Origin: Bactericera cockerelli
Taxonomy: Eukaryota > Arthropoda > Insecta > Hemiptera > Triozidae
NCBI GenBank assembly: GCA_024516035.1
Contig: CM044959.1
Location: 26,717,669-26,781,668 of the forward strand
DNA: 64,000 bases
Reading direction: 5' to 3'
The notes under the pieces were generated by a model. The model searched no databases, was not told where the DNA came from, and was given only the letters and a program-made list of their open reading frames with translations. Positions 1-13,200 of this stretch are shown one piece after another. The position numbers were made by a program, and so were the translations under genes. Numbering within the stretch: the first letter of the stretch is position 1; each line of letters opens with the position of its first letter.

Positions 1-1867
1 GGTGTAAAACAATATTTTGAACCTATGAAAATAAAACAAGTACTAAAAAATCTAACTAACGCTGAAATACAGCGTGTAACAGTTTTGAACCTTGCACCCT
101 ACTAGCTCCGCCCCTGATAAGGTTTTTGAAAATTTTAAAAGCTCATTATACTCAGCCTAACTTGGACTTTAATTAACAGGAATAAAAAATACAGCATTCC
201 AATTAAAATTCTCGAGAAAAATGAAAAAATATGGCCTAAAAGCCGGAAGGGCCGACCGGGGCCAAAAATAAATATGACCACAGGATGGGCCATAGGGCAC
301 TTCCTATACTTAGGACTTTACAGAATTGAAAAATTCCGTCGCGTTCAAAAGTTACGAGGGGGTGGCCACCTTTTCTGAAACATACTGTATAGTATAGCCT
401 TATCTTGTTCTAACGCAAAATCATACTACATACTCTACATATTTGCCTTTAGCTATCCTAAATCGAATACCTACTCTTGGGAAATCTATATTGCCAGACT
501 ACCACAGACAAACTCAATTAGCTAAAGGTACCTACACTTTAGACCTATTAGCAGCACTGACTGCAGTAAAGAAGGCGTGATAAGATAATTATCTTCTTTT
601 TACAATCTCATTTCGTTGATTTTCTTAAATAAAATCAGATTTCATAAATCCACAAAAATCAAGTACTTTTCTTCTTCTTTTTAAAATTTTTTAAATCTCT
701 TGTTCTTGAAAATATGTTAGTGCAAGAATTCAATTAATTTCCTGGTCATTTTATTCGGAGGCCCTTGAAAAAGATTGCTTACACTGTTATGTAAAAATCT
801 CAAGATATTTTGGATAGGTTTTTTAGTACCACAAGACTGTGCGTTCTTCTTTTACTGGTCTACACACCACTGAAGGATCCGAATTACACAAACTAGGTTA
901 GAAATTAGAATGAAAGAAATACATGCACTCCATGCAGACCATCACATTCAAGACAAAGCTCGAGGCTACCCTTACCTGGTATGGTGTGAGAAGGAGGTGT
1001 GGCTACGACATGGTGCAGGCTTGCTCACCGAAACAACCGACGGTATTGCCGCACAAAAAAATTACGGAAGTAAAAAAAAATTTAAAAAAAAAAACCAGAG
1101 AGAAAAAAAGAACCCGAAGTGGAAAAAACAAACGAGGGAAAAGGAAACATCGAGTAAAAAAATGATCCTGCATTATTTTTTAAATTATGTCAAGAGGGAA
1201 ATTGCCATAATACAATATGAAGAGAGACTATAATGATACTAATCAGACAAGTAGGTAATAATGTGTAATACTAATCATAATAATATTGCTTAGTGTAATA
1301 GGTTCCTACGGTGTGGTGGACACTGGAATCTAAGGCATGTATCACTCATCACCCTCCACTACTATTTTCATACTTGAAGGTAAGAGACATTGGAATTAAT
1401 TTATTTTGCATATTTCTGAACTCAGGATTTTCATATTTACATACGAAGGTACAACCAAGTTAATCAAAAATGAGATTTTAGATCGACAACTGATATACAT
1501 TAATTCCCTCTAAATTATTTCTCTCGTATAGTTGTGTTACTTTGTTTTTTACCAACATAGATCACCTGTAAGTTATAAAGTTGATAAAAGCATACGATCA
1601 CCAATAACCACTTTTACGTTTTAGAACAACCTAAAAATTCATTGAAATATATTATTATCAAGATTGGCCAAACAGATAATTTAGCCAACGTGGGATACGT
1701 GTGTGGATTGGGATCTCACCGCATGCAAGGATTTTTCCTCAATTGTATGAAATTTGTATGATCATGTCATACCTGATGGCCATAACTACTGCTCGGTTAA
1801 ACAGATCATAATTATATTATGAGTATAATTACTATTATTCTGAATAATAAAAAAACATTTTTTCAAG
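1..1867. other. No gene recognised
   Basis: AT-rich intergenic DNA. The short open frames at 910-1233 are Lys-rich low-complexity sequence without a known domain. Confidence 0.6.
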
Positions 1868-2032
1868 ATGAGTATGTATTTCACAGCCTTTTTTTCATTG
1901 CCATGAAATAACAGCTATTGTAGACGCTTGTGGTCTGTGTTATAGCTTGCCCATTAAATGACTCCTCCCTTCTAATGGGCGAGAAGTGATACAATACTTC
2001 CCAGTTAGGTGCTGGGTCAACATGCCTAGATT
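1868..2032. repeat. Dispersed repeat family F
   Basis: GCTTGTGGTCTGTGTTATAG and GATACAATACTTCCCAGTTA match the copy at 44246-44500. Confidence 0.8.
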
Positions 2033-3129
2033 ATACAATAAAAACATAAATAAAAGAGAGAACTCAGGATCCTTATTGGAAAGACATTTATAGTGTTAGA
2101 GTAAAAAGAGAAGAGATAAGTAATGAAAAGGAACACGGGAACAAAACAGAGAAGAGCATTCAAGATAAATTGAGTGAAAAAATAAATGATGATAGTATTA
2201 AAAAAATATTTGAATAATTTGGCAAGGTTACAAAACTTTTCTAGAGTAAATAAAATACACCAATACACCTATGTAATACATATTGTAGGTACATATATTA
2301 ATTATTCATGTATACAAAATGATTTAATTTACAAAATTGCGATGTATCTTTCTGTTTTACCACATATCTTACTTTATAGTGGATCTCAAATTAAAAGCCA
2401 TTTTTATATTATCAGTGCAAGATGGCTAGTCAATTATATGCTACTGCTAGAGCTAGACAAAGCACCTCTGATATATAAAAAAAAAAAGGTACATCTATGA
2501 TTTGGAAACCTTTTTTGTTATGCACCCTCTTTGTAGCCAGGTCACAAATAATAGATAAATTAATTCAATTAAATAAAACATTATTACATAATCCATTTAA
2601 CTATTCAGTATTCTGTAAACAGTATCTCCAATTCACCATGCAAATATTTTCTTGTGTGAAGAAGCATAACTAATTAAGTTATCTGAATCTGCATGTTTAG
2701 CTTATGAACAATGGCTTCGTTAACTTATATGGGATCAGGTTTGATTGTTATATTTTTCAAAGATGCGTTTTTATAAATTTTAGCATTCATCCTGCAAAAA
2801 TCACCTATTGAATTTATTTTAATTTACATCTCTACTTGTGTAGGTTATTACAACTTTTGACAATATTACTGATATGGTGCATTAAAATATAAAATCACTT
2901 CAGATCTAGCTGAAAGCTTCTTTGTGTTTTCAATCACAATTGAAGACTGCTTTGTTTGCTTTACCACTAATAACATAATATTGCTATCTTAATCATATTA
3001 TATTTTTTACTTAGGTACTTTATTAATTATTTCAATTTGTTCTATTATTATTTTCCAGTAAAATGTATTTTTTAAATTAATTATTCTTATCTATTCTAAT
3101 TCTATAATACCTATGTAGTTAGGATGACC
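2033..3129. other. No gene recognised
   Basis: AT-rich DNA. Nothing with codon structure or repeat structure stands out. Confidence 0.6.
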
Positions 3130-3307
3130 AGGCCCTCATTCCAAAAACCACTCTCACTCTCATAATCCCCAACTCTCCCTTTCAAATGTCACACAAAGCA
3201 TTCTGATTGGTTAATTTGAACGCAAATAACCAATCAGAGTGTGTTGTGTGACAGTTGAAACAGAGATTTGGGGATTTTGAGAGTGGGGAGTGTTTCTGGA
3301 ATGGGGC
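3130..3307. mobile_element. Hairpin (foldback) MITE
   Basis: Two arms of about 82 bases, nearly complementary with a loop of only a few bases (CTGATTGGTTAATTTG against CAAATAACCAATCAG at the centre). Ends are CATTCCA and TGGAATG. No protein is encoded. Confidence 0.85.
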
Positions 3308-4110
3308 ACAGATCTTCAATCCCACTTTTGTGCAATAATGATGGGGGAAAATGCAATGAAACAATGAAATGAAAAGTTATTACTTATTAAGGATCAGGTT
3401 TCAAGATATTTTATCCTAGGTATAGTAACAGTCTTTAGATATTATTTTTTTGGTATGTTTAATAGCTAGACCTATTTTTTAAACAACAAAATCTGACTCA
3501 ATAAATATAAACTTACACTACTTGATGATTTTTTTTTCTTCAAATCAATAGATGACAGATAACAAACCATACTTATCAAAAGTTCAATTTATTATTGTGT
3601 ACATACTTCTGTGACAATCAATTGTTGGGTCAGTGATTATTCCTGAACCTTGGATCCAAAAAATAAAATACATATAATATACAGTTTAAGGAATACACTT
3701 TGTGTTTCAGAAGTCATAACTCTTGAATGAGCTAGATAACTAAAATTTTGGTATGTTATCTGGTCTCTTTAGGAAAATCACAAGTTTGGATATAAAACAA
3801 AAGGTTGTTACCAATGGTACCTATAATTAACTAAGTAGAATTGTATGATTTGATTGATATTGATGTTTGAGAACTATTGATAGGAGCAAGGGGAACCATT
3901 ACATCTCAAGTTAAAAATTTCTCAACTGAATTCAACATCCCTGAATCATGATATCTCAAGAATTTTATTATTATTATTATTTGTTTTATTTTATTAAACA
4001 TAAAAACATTATTAAGAACATCATCATTGGAATCATATTTATGGTATCTAATATTAGAACTACATATTATACGTCTCCATATTCTTTCTATAAAATCCAA
4101 TTTGTTGATA

Positions 4111-4523
4111 CAGTAGAAGTCCATTAGTCCAGCATCCAACAGTTGGGAATGCCCAATAGTCCAGCATCACTCCAAAAAATTATAAAAAAATTGGTTTTCT
4201 CCAAAAGTGTGTCTTTAAAGCAATTAAAAATGCTTGAGAGCTATTTGGAAGTTTTAGGAGTAGTTTGGTATCATCTGGAAGTGCTGGGTATTGTTCGGAA
4301 ACTGGTCGGCTAGTCTCAGCTGTCACAACAAATACAGGTGCAGTGCAGCCAGCAGCATTTGTGTATCAGTAGTACAATTTATGTATCTATGTACCATTGT
4401 ACATACATTTGTTTTATGCCAAAGCCTACACTACAAGGAAGGGGTACTGCCCTATTGACCACAATTTTTGATAGTCCAGCACCGAGCCGGTCCCCAACAT
4501 GCCAGATATTTGGACTTCTACTG
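4111..4523. mobile_element. pogo/Tigger-like MITE (413 bp)
   Basis: Ends CAGTAGAAGTCCATTAGTCC and (inverted) CAGTAGAAGTCCAAATATCT, flanked by TA. The CAGTAGAAGTCC terminus with TA duplication is typical of pogo-type elements. No intact transposase. Confidence 0.82.
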
Positions 4524-5071
4524 TATTGTAAAATTTATTTCTCTTTTAACCTTGGTCACATTTTCATCTTTATTGTTACTTCAACACAAACATATGGTAC
4601 CTTTTTTCATCTTGGCAACCTCCTGGAGGGCAGGAAAGCAGCTTTCACAGCATTTTTCTCTATTGGACAGTGATACTGTTATTCAAGGTTGGTATCCCTT
4701 GAAAAATGGATTTTTTTTTGTGAATGAGACTAATTCTATGGTAATTACATCAGAAATAGCCATTTCCACCATCAAAATCATGAATAAAAAAAGCAAAAGA
4801 CCTTAAAAAGCCAAATTGGAAAAAAAAAAAAAACAATTCCATATTTGAGACATGATATTTACCAAGTTGGATTTTTCAGTCTATATGATTTTATGGGGAA
4901 TTTTTTCTACCAAAGATTTCATCATGTTCTGGGCTTTGGACATTGGACACCTTTCACTCATAACAGAGTCCTTTTAAAATTTTGTCAGAACTTTAAAATT
5001 TTACCAGATTTTCAAATTTTCACATTAGGATGTAAAAAAATTAAAGTAAAGGTTCAAAAATTCCAGCTCAA

Positions 5072-5181
5072 ATTTACTTCTCTATAAGGGAAATTAACCT
5101 CTTTACAAGGGAAACCTGGATATAAGAGAAAAAAATCTGGTCTAGAGAGAGTTCTCAGATTTCCACAGGTTTGACTGTATT
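5072..5181. repeat. Dispersed repeat, second copy at 54424-54565
   Basis: Shares ATAAGGGAAAWTAACCTCTT, CTGGATATAAGAGAAAAA and GGTTTGAC-GTAT with 54424-54565. Class unknown. Confidence 0.7.
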
Positions 5182-6850
5182 TTAAGTTAGGTTTTCATTC
5201 ATTCATTATTTTAAGGTACCAATCTAATATTATATTATGTTAATGAGTTGACTAAGCAATACCTGAGTAGAAATTCAAATCATCCACATTGTTGACACTA
5301 CCACAACTTATATCATGACCATGTTCGGAATAATCCACCACCTGAGGTAGCTAAGGAAGAGAGATCACTTCCAAGGCCAGAACAACCCTAGACTAATGAA
5401 GATCTAGATGGTGCAAACTTTGCTGACACAAAATGGACAGTGACATACCTGTCCCAGTAGTGTGATTTTGGATTACAGAAAGTACAACACCTGACACTTG
5501 CTGATCTGTGATCTCATAAAAAATCCTGGACTTAATAATGAGAGTGCTGATATTTGAACAGTGCCAACATTGTAACATCACCCATACAACCAATGTTAGG
5601 CTAAAAAGTTACCTTCTTATCTTAAAACACAAGAATTATAGTCAGTTCATCGAAAAACTATCTAGAAATACCAGTATAATCATGTTGTCAGTTAAGTTCT
5701 AATTCCATATCAGACTCATACCATATATACTTTCTTGACTTCAAACTTTTGCTTTTATGAGAACCATAGGGAAATAGTCATCAGGTATTATAATGGATAT
5801 TTTTTTATAGACAAGATATATCCTAGGATTGGTTCCTTACCTACTAATTTAAGATATGAGAATGTTCAAAACCTCTACAAGAACTGTGGGCCCTGTCTGT
5901 TCTGTCAGTTGCAGAGGTCATCAAGACCCACTAGCCAGAAATAGAGATCCTGGAATGGTAGACAACTAAACACAGGAATATGGAATACCTTCAAACTTAA
6001 ATTTTAAATATGATAAAGTTTTGTTTGTAGGTTAGGATTTTCAATTTTTCTGTGATAAAAAATATATCTTACTACTCTGGGAACCTTTGATTTAAAAATT
6101 GGAGGGACCTTCAGAAGATTTTTTACCTTACTAAGTAAACGAGTTAAGAGTGGAGAATCTGGTACACATCGGAAATAACTGTCACTTTCGAGTTTATTTT
6201 TAACATTAATTACGATATATTTTTAAAAAAATCAAGAGTAAATTATAAAATTTCTTTCACGCAAATTGTTAAACTAAAAACTGCCATATTGAAAAATATA
6301 ATAAACATATTTTCAAAAACAAATACCAAAAAGTCATCTGCGTTGGATTCTACAATTTGATTGGACGATGTTCTAGGCGCCAATGCATTTGAATTTCAAA
6401 TTCTTATCAGTGCTTTTCTCTTATCAATTCCATCCTTATAAATCTATTATTTGAATTGATTAGCTGACCGAAACCAAAAATACCTGGCAATAAAACACCA
6501 ACGTTGCACAAAAAACGCTTTTAATAGGTACTATTACCTGTCCAAAAGCACATTTTTAGAGGAATGGCAAAATGATCCAATTTTTGATGTTGGAGTTAAC
6601 AATACAGGGCTTCCATAGCCTCAGCCTTGGGTATCTCGGAAACGAATAAAAAAAAACACGCTTTTATTCAGCAACTATGTCTTATTTTTTAGAGCCACTT
6701 TTATTAACATGGGTTCAAAATATTGTTTTAAGTCATTGTTTTACATCACACTACTGTCTGTTACAATTGAGAGGTACTTTTATCAGAAATTTATACATTA
6801 TCAGGTTAAAATTTCAAAAATGTCTGTAAAATCACCATATAAAACGATAT
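5182..6850. other. No gene recognised
   Basis: AT-rich DNA. Small frames only. Confidence 0.6.
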
Positions 6851-7341
6851 TTGAATGGGTGAGTAGAAGAACCAGGAATGTCAAAAATCGACTTTTCAGG
6901 AAAGCAAAAATAAGATTTGTCTTATTTTTGCTTTCCTGATGCTAATGAGTATAATAAAATTAAATTTTACATTTCTTGTTATTCGACAAGATTCTCACAA
7001 CTAGGTACTAATACCGCTAGCAAAAGTGGTCAGTGATTTTGTTACATTTCTTATTTTACATCAGTTTTTTTTTCCGCTTCCCCCACTTTAAAATCGAAAA
7101 AAATTATACTTATAAGGGGTATTTCTCCTTCATATTCACAGAGATGAATATGAAGGAGAAATACGTAGGGACCAGGGACCAGGCGGTAAAGTCGCTGTTG
7201 CATCCTGGGGACCAAAATTTTTTTTTTGCATATTTGGCATCGTATTTGTACAAGAATCGATCCTTCTTATTCTACGAAGAAAAAAAAAAAAAAAAAAAAT
7301 CGATTTTTGACATTCCTGGTTCTTCTACTCACCCATTCATT
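6851..7341. mobile_element. Complex foldback element
   Basis: Inverted arms of about 40 bp (6851-6893 and 7300-7341, GGTGAGTAGAAGAACCAGGA). Inside are two perfect hairpins: 19-bp arms with a 4-base loop at 6897-6938, and 20-bp arms with a 6-base loop at 7119-7164. Confidence 0.75.
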
Positions 7342-7475
7342 TAACACGTTCGTTACCAAGCCAATTTTTTCAAGTTTTACGTAGGGACCAGGCGGTAAAG
7401 TCGCTGTTGCATCCTGGGGACCAAAATTTTTTTTGTTGCATATTTGGCATCGTATTTGTACAAGAATCGATCCTA
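7162..7475. repeat. Two direct copies of a 97-bp repeat
   Basis: TACGTAGGGACCAGG through CAAGAATCGATCCT occurs at 7162-7265 and 7378-7475. The first copy has a 6-base internal duplication. Confidence 0.85.
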
Positions 7476-7504
7476 TATCTGTTCTAATACTAACAAACCT
7501 ACCT

Positions 7505-7628
7505 CAAAAAGGCCATATATGGATGTCCGGTCCCTCGTTAAAATTTTGATAACAACCACATGTGTGTTTTCGGTCCCAAAGAAAAACACAAAAACATCCA
7601 CATATGGCCGTTCGTTAACGAACGTGTT
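7505..7628. repeat. Imperfect inverted repeat with central-type palindrome
   Basis: GGCCATATATGGATGT and ACATCCACATATGGCC are inverted. The palindrome CGTTCGTTAACGAACG lies at 7608-7623. Confidence 0.65.
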
Positions 7629-8529
7629 AAAAGTACAAAAATTCCCTATCTCTTTTCGTTTACGAGTTATTTGCACAAATTTCATTATTGTACAAAAAAT
7701 TATATATAAAAAATGTCAGAAATTGATGTTTAAAATATGAAAATCGTGTGTTAGATCACCATTAAATACGATTTTATGATAGTAATATTTTTTTCAATAA
7801 CGCTGATGGTTTACGAGGAATTTGAATTTTTATTTTTTCTCGAGATACAACCAAAAACCAAAGGAAGGATTTTCATGAAATTGTTCCGGTTCCGTACCTT
7901 TAGCTACATGCCAAATTTCATCGCTCTACGACTTACTGTTCTTGAGATATTTTGTATATCTATACAGACACACATACATACTAACAGACCAATTGATAAA
8001 AAAAAAATACTTTTTCAAGTATTTTTTCAGTATTAAATCAAGAGATTCTAATTCTCCCAAAAATGTTGTAAGTTCAATTTCGAAAAAAACCGACCGAAAA
8101 CAATACTTTCTATACCTTATAGGTAATAGAAAGTAATATTCTTAGGTAGGTATTAGTATTTTACCAGGGCAAAAATCTTCGTAAAAGAATTTCTTTCCCC
8201 TCATCATTTTTTGGCTAAAAAAATGGTTTTTTTAGAAAGTTTTTTTGGGTTGAAAACCTGCAGTGACCTAGCTTTGTTTTTTATGCTTTGAAATAAAAGA
8301 AATCTTAATGAAAAAGCGTCGAGTCATAAAAAAAGACTACAAAAACAAAAAGAATTGAACCTAAAAGCAACCGCGGGATTTTGAACGCGGAATGTGGATA
8401 ATTTTCCATTTTAATACTTTCGAAAGATTTTCAAAAGATCTACTCGAATTGAAAGCGTCAAAATTTCGGTATCTAATACAGGAAAAAGGGGGATAAAGCA
8501 GAAACTATTCAGAGTTCACCCAACCTAGA
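7629..8529. other. Repeat-like but unclassified
   Basis: Holds ATGCCAAATTTCATCGCTCT and GAGATATTTTGTATATC followed by CACACATACATA, wording common in insect dispersed repeats. No partner in the window. Confidence 0.4.
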
Positions 8530-8780
8530 TCTTACGCCGCGTTCTGGTTTCTTACCCTGCCACATCCCGATTGAGCATATTTTGTTTTCTCCTGGTGTTT
8601 CAAGGGCCGATTTCGGGGATTCGAACGTAAACTACCGGATCGCGGACTGAGCATTGTCATCTAGCTCAATAGCCGAAATTCGGGATTGGAGCATTTGGAA
8701 GATACCAGATCGCGGCGGGAGCATTTTTTTTGTTGCTAAACGAACTATTTCGGCAATTGAGCCTAACTTGATATCTACTA
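8530..8780 (-). mobile_element. tRNA-derived SINE-like segment
   Basis: On the minus strand, TTGAGCTAGATGACAATGC followed by GTTCGAATCCCC resembles tRNA A and B boxes. It is a single copy in this window. Confidence 0.4.
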
Positions 8781-9891
8781 GATATCAGTGCTCATATCGA
8801 TATTCAAAAAATAATTCTCCCTAAGTACTTACACAAACGGATTTGAAACCTACCTTAAACTATACATACACCTTCTAAATAATTTCTCCATTATTGGATA
8901 ACTGATATTGGCTTTCTTGTCAATAATAAACAGTAATGTATGTACATAGTAGTAATCAACTGAAAGCCTTACCAACTCAACACCAAATTAAGACAATGAA
9001 CTAACTAGGTAAATAAATGAACAAAAATCAATTTAAAATTAATTATTAGTCTTATATTTACATTAGTAGTAATTTCTATATTTTCAATTGTAGGGGTTTC
9101 TGGTTACCATAAGAAAGAAAGTGAGAAAAAAACTATGATACAGTTCTAAAAATACTAATGGACAAAATATAAATCACAAAATAACTAAGTAACTTCTTGG
9201 TATTTTCTTATTAGATTAAGAAAATTAGAGATAAAAATTTCTATGCATAAAAAAAATAAAATCAAATGATATAAATAATAATGAATAATCAATACATCTA
9301 TTATTGACATCAAATGTGTCCATTAATGTTCAAAAATTTAATTTACTTGTTTAAAATATTTGCAAGTAATTAGGTACAATATCTACTATTAACTGATTAT
9401 ATTATTTATAATACTTCCCAAATATAAAAAATAACTGTCATAACAAGACAGTATCAACATAAATAATACATAGAGAATATTTTCTCAATGAAAATATCAT
9501 TTTTAATAGTTTAAATTATATTAATGCACTAAAAAACCAAGTAAAAAAATTAAAAATTTAGGTATAAATACAAAGAAAAAGAATACATCTTATTTTTAAA
9601 CAATAGAAACAATCCAATGTTAACTTTTCATACTTGAAAAAATATTTATCAGTTTAAAAATGAAAGCTGTCTAATTTTAAGTCTAATCAAATAGATCACC
9701 AAGCATATAAACCTAAATCGTCCACATACTCACTTTTCAAAATCAAGATATGCTTAGTCATAATGTTAATTAATGATAATACCTACACAAATGTAAGCCT
9801 TAATAATGTTTTACTATCTACAAACAAATAAATGAAAAATGACAAGATTTAATAAATATTTGTCTTTTCCTTTCATTCATTAAAATTTGAT
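8781..9891. other. No gene recognised
   Basis: Very AT-rich DNA downstream of CNOT1. Confidence 0.6.
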
Positions 9892-9897
9892 TTTATT
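9892..9897 (-). promoter_or_regulatory. Possible CNOT1 polyadenylation signal
   Basis: AATAAA on the minus strand about 285 bases after the CNOT1 stop. The region is AT-rich, so a chance hexamer is possible. Confidence 0.3.
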
Positions 9898-10181
9898 ATT
9901 CATGGGCTGTTTTTGTTCTAATTTGTTTCAGGACATTGTTGGTAATTAACAAAACAAACAAGAGAAAAACCATCACATTGAAATTAATCATCGAAATTTA
10001 TCATATATCATTGCCCATTTTTCACTTTACCTACTATAGTTCTAATTCCGTATTAAATTCCTGCATACGTTTATTTCTGGTAACGCCAGATTTTCAAAAT
10101 CACAAAATGATTGATTCACAAGGGTTGATTGATTGAAATATGAGGTCAGAGGAACAAGTGAAAGTCCTGAGGACAGGGGGG

Positions 10182-10260
10182 CTAGGCTATGGGGAATGGA
10201 GCGTTTGCTTGCTGAGGATTCATAACTGACTGCTGGGGCTGAGGCTGTGACATCAGCTTC
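10182..10260 (-). CDS. CNOT1: CNOT1 terminal exon
   Basis: 25 residues and TAG ([17 protein letters not shown] ... PFPIA). The acceptor is TTGTTTCCAG. The phase fits the previous exon (AT|G). The low-complexity tail is typical of a poorly conserved C-terminus. Confidence 0.85.
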
Positions 10261-13200
10261 CTGGAAACAAATATCAACTTTATATTAAAATACAAAATCA
10301 TCAAATGTATTTTTTATTTTTCCAAAAAAGATTGGAGAGAAAATCATTGTTCCAGCAAGGACTTATCAAAACGTTGTTGTTATAGCGGCGTAAGCCACGC
10401 CGTATTGCTCTTATGGTCTCTAAGTGAGTCAGTAGGTAATAGTGTTGTCTCTTTAAACATTTTAGAGAATTGTCAACACAACTATTCCCAGCTTGTCATG
10501 GCCCACACCATTAATCTGAGTGATTTGATTTTTTTTATATTTTTTAACAAGCCTCTTTAAATTAAACAATTTAGAAATAGGCCAGCTAGCTGGACTAGTT
10601 AAGATTTTTGTTCCTGTTAGTCACCTCGTACGACAGGGAGAACAAAAAGTTGTCCTAATCTTTCCCTGGGTACCACACGGGTACATATATTGTGAATACC
10701 AAATCACCAATGAGAGTAATTGGATATTAAAATAATAATAATATCGCCTTATTTATACTGCCCGATTAAGACTATTAAGTCCCATTATTCCAGCAGTAAG
10801 CCCAAGACGTATTATTATGTGGTAAAAATACCAAATGGGAGGATCACTAGTCTTGTCCCGGCTGGGTTTTGAACTCGCGACCTCTGGTATCTCTGGATTC
10901 ACAGAGTGTCGCCTCGCCTTTACCACTGAGCTACCGGGACAGACCAAATAATCATTCAAGGATAGTTCTCACTGGGACAGACCAAATAATCATTTAAGGA
11001 TAGTTCTCACTGGGACAGACCAAATAATCATTTAAGGATAGTTCTCACTGGGACAGACCAAATAATCATACAAGGATAGTTCTCACTGGGACAGACCAAA
11101 TAATCATTTAAGGATAGTTCTCACTGGGACAGACCAAATAATCATACAAGGATAGTTCTCACTGGGACAGACCAAATAATCATTTAAGGATAGTTCTCAC
11201 TGGGACAGACCAAATAATCATTTAAGGATAGTTCTCACTGGGACAGACCAAATAATCATACAAGGATAGTTCTCACTGGGACAGACCAAATAATCATTTA
11301 AGGATAGTTCTCACTGGGACAGACCAAATAATCATTTAAGGATAGTTCTCACTGGGACAGACCAAATAATCATACAAGGATAGTTCTCACTGGGACAGAC
11401 CAAATAATCATTTAAGGATAGTTCTCACTGGGACAGACCAAATAATCATACAAGGATAGTTCTCACTGGGATAGACCAAATAATCATTTAAGGATAGTTC
11501 TCACTGGGATAGACCAAATAACCATTCAAGGATAGTTCTCACTGGGACAGACCAAATAATCATTCAAGGATAGTTCTCACTGGGACAGACCAAATAATCA
11601 AGGATAGTTCTCACTGGGACAGACCAAATAATCATTCAAGGATAGTTCTCACTGGGACAGACCAAATAATCATTCAAGGATAGTTCTCACTGGGACAGAC
11701 CAAATAATCATTCAAGGATAGTTCTCACTGGGACAGACCAAATAATCATACAAGGATAGTTCTCACTGGGACAGACCAAATAATCATTCAAGGATAGTTC
11801 TCACTGGGACAGACCAAATAATCATTTAAGGATAGTTCTCACTGGGACAGACCAAATAATCATTTAAGGATAGTTCTCACTGGGACAGACCAAATAATCA
11901 TACAAGGATAGTTCTCACTGGGACAGACCAAATAATCATTTAAGGATAGTTCTCACTGGGACAGACCAAATAATCATACAAGGATAGTTCTCACTGGGAT
12001 AGACCAAATAATCATTCAAGGATAGTTCTCACTGGGACAGACCAAATAATCATTCAAGGATAGTTCTCACTGGGACAGACCAAATAATCATTCAAGGATA
12101 GTTCTCACTGGGACAGACCAAATAATCATTCAAGGATAGTTCTCACTGGGACAGACCAAATAATCGTTCAAGGATAGTTCTCACTGGGACAGACCAAATA
12201 ATCATTCAAGGATAGTTCTCACTGGGACAGACCAAATAATCATTCAAGGATAGTTCTCACTGGGACAGACCAAATAATCAAGGATAGTTCTCACTGGGAC
12301 AGACCAAATAATCATTCAAGGATAGTTCTCACTGGGACAGACCAAATAATCATTTAAGGATAGTTCTCACTGGGACAGACCAAATAATCATACAAGGATA
12401 GTTCTCACTGGGACAGACCAAATAATCATTTAAGGATAGTTCTCACTGGGACAGACCAAATAATCATACAAGGATAGTTCTCACTGGGACAGACCAAATA
12501 ATCATTTAAGGATAGTTCTCACTGGGACAGACCAAATAATCATTTAAGGATAGTTCTCACTGGGACAGACCAAATAATCAAGGATAGTTCTCACTGGGAC
12601 AGACCAAATAATCATTCAAGGATAGTTCTCACTGGGACAGACCAAATAATCAAGGATAGTTCTCACTGGGACAGACCAAATAATCAAGGATAGTTCTCAC
12701 TGGGACAGACCAAATAATCATTCAAGGATAGTTCTCACTGGGACAGACCAAATAATCAAGGATAGTTCTCACTGGGACAGACCAAATAATCAAGGATAGT
12801 TCTCACTGGGACAGACCAAATAATCATTCAAGGATAGTTCTCACTGGGACAGACCAAATAATCAAGGATAGTTCTCACTGGGACAGACCAAATAACCATT
12901 CAAGGATAGTTCTCACTGGGACAGACCAAATAACCATTCAAGGATAGTTCTCACTGGGACAGACCAAATAACCATTCAAGGATAGTTCTCACTGGGACAG
13001 ACCAAATAATCATTTAAGGATAGTTCTCACTGGGACAGACCAAATAACCATTCAAGGATAGTTCTCACTGGGACAGACCAAATAACCATTCAAGGATAGT
13101 TCTCACTGGGACAGACCAAATAACCATTCAAGGATAGTTCTCACTGGGACAGACCAAATAATCATTCAAGGATAGTTCTCACTGGGACAGACCAAATAAT

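Noticed and set aside
910..1233. 107-codon open frame
   Set aside because: Low-complexity A-rich sequence with Lys runs, no domain and no splice or start context.
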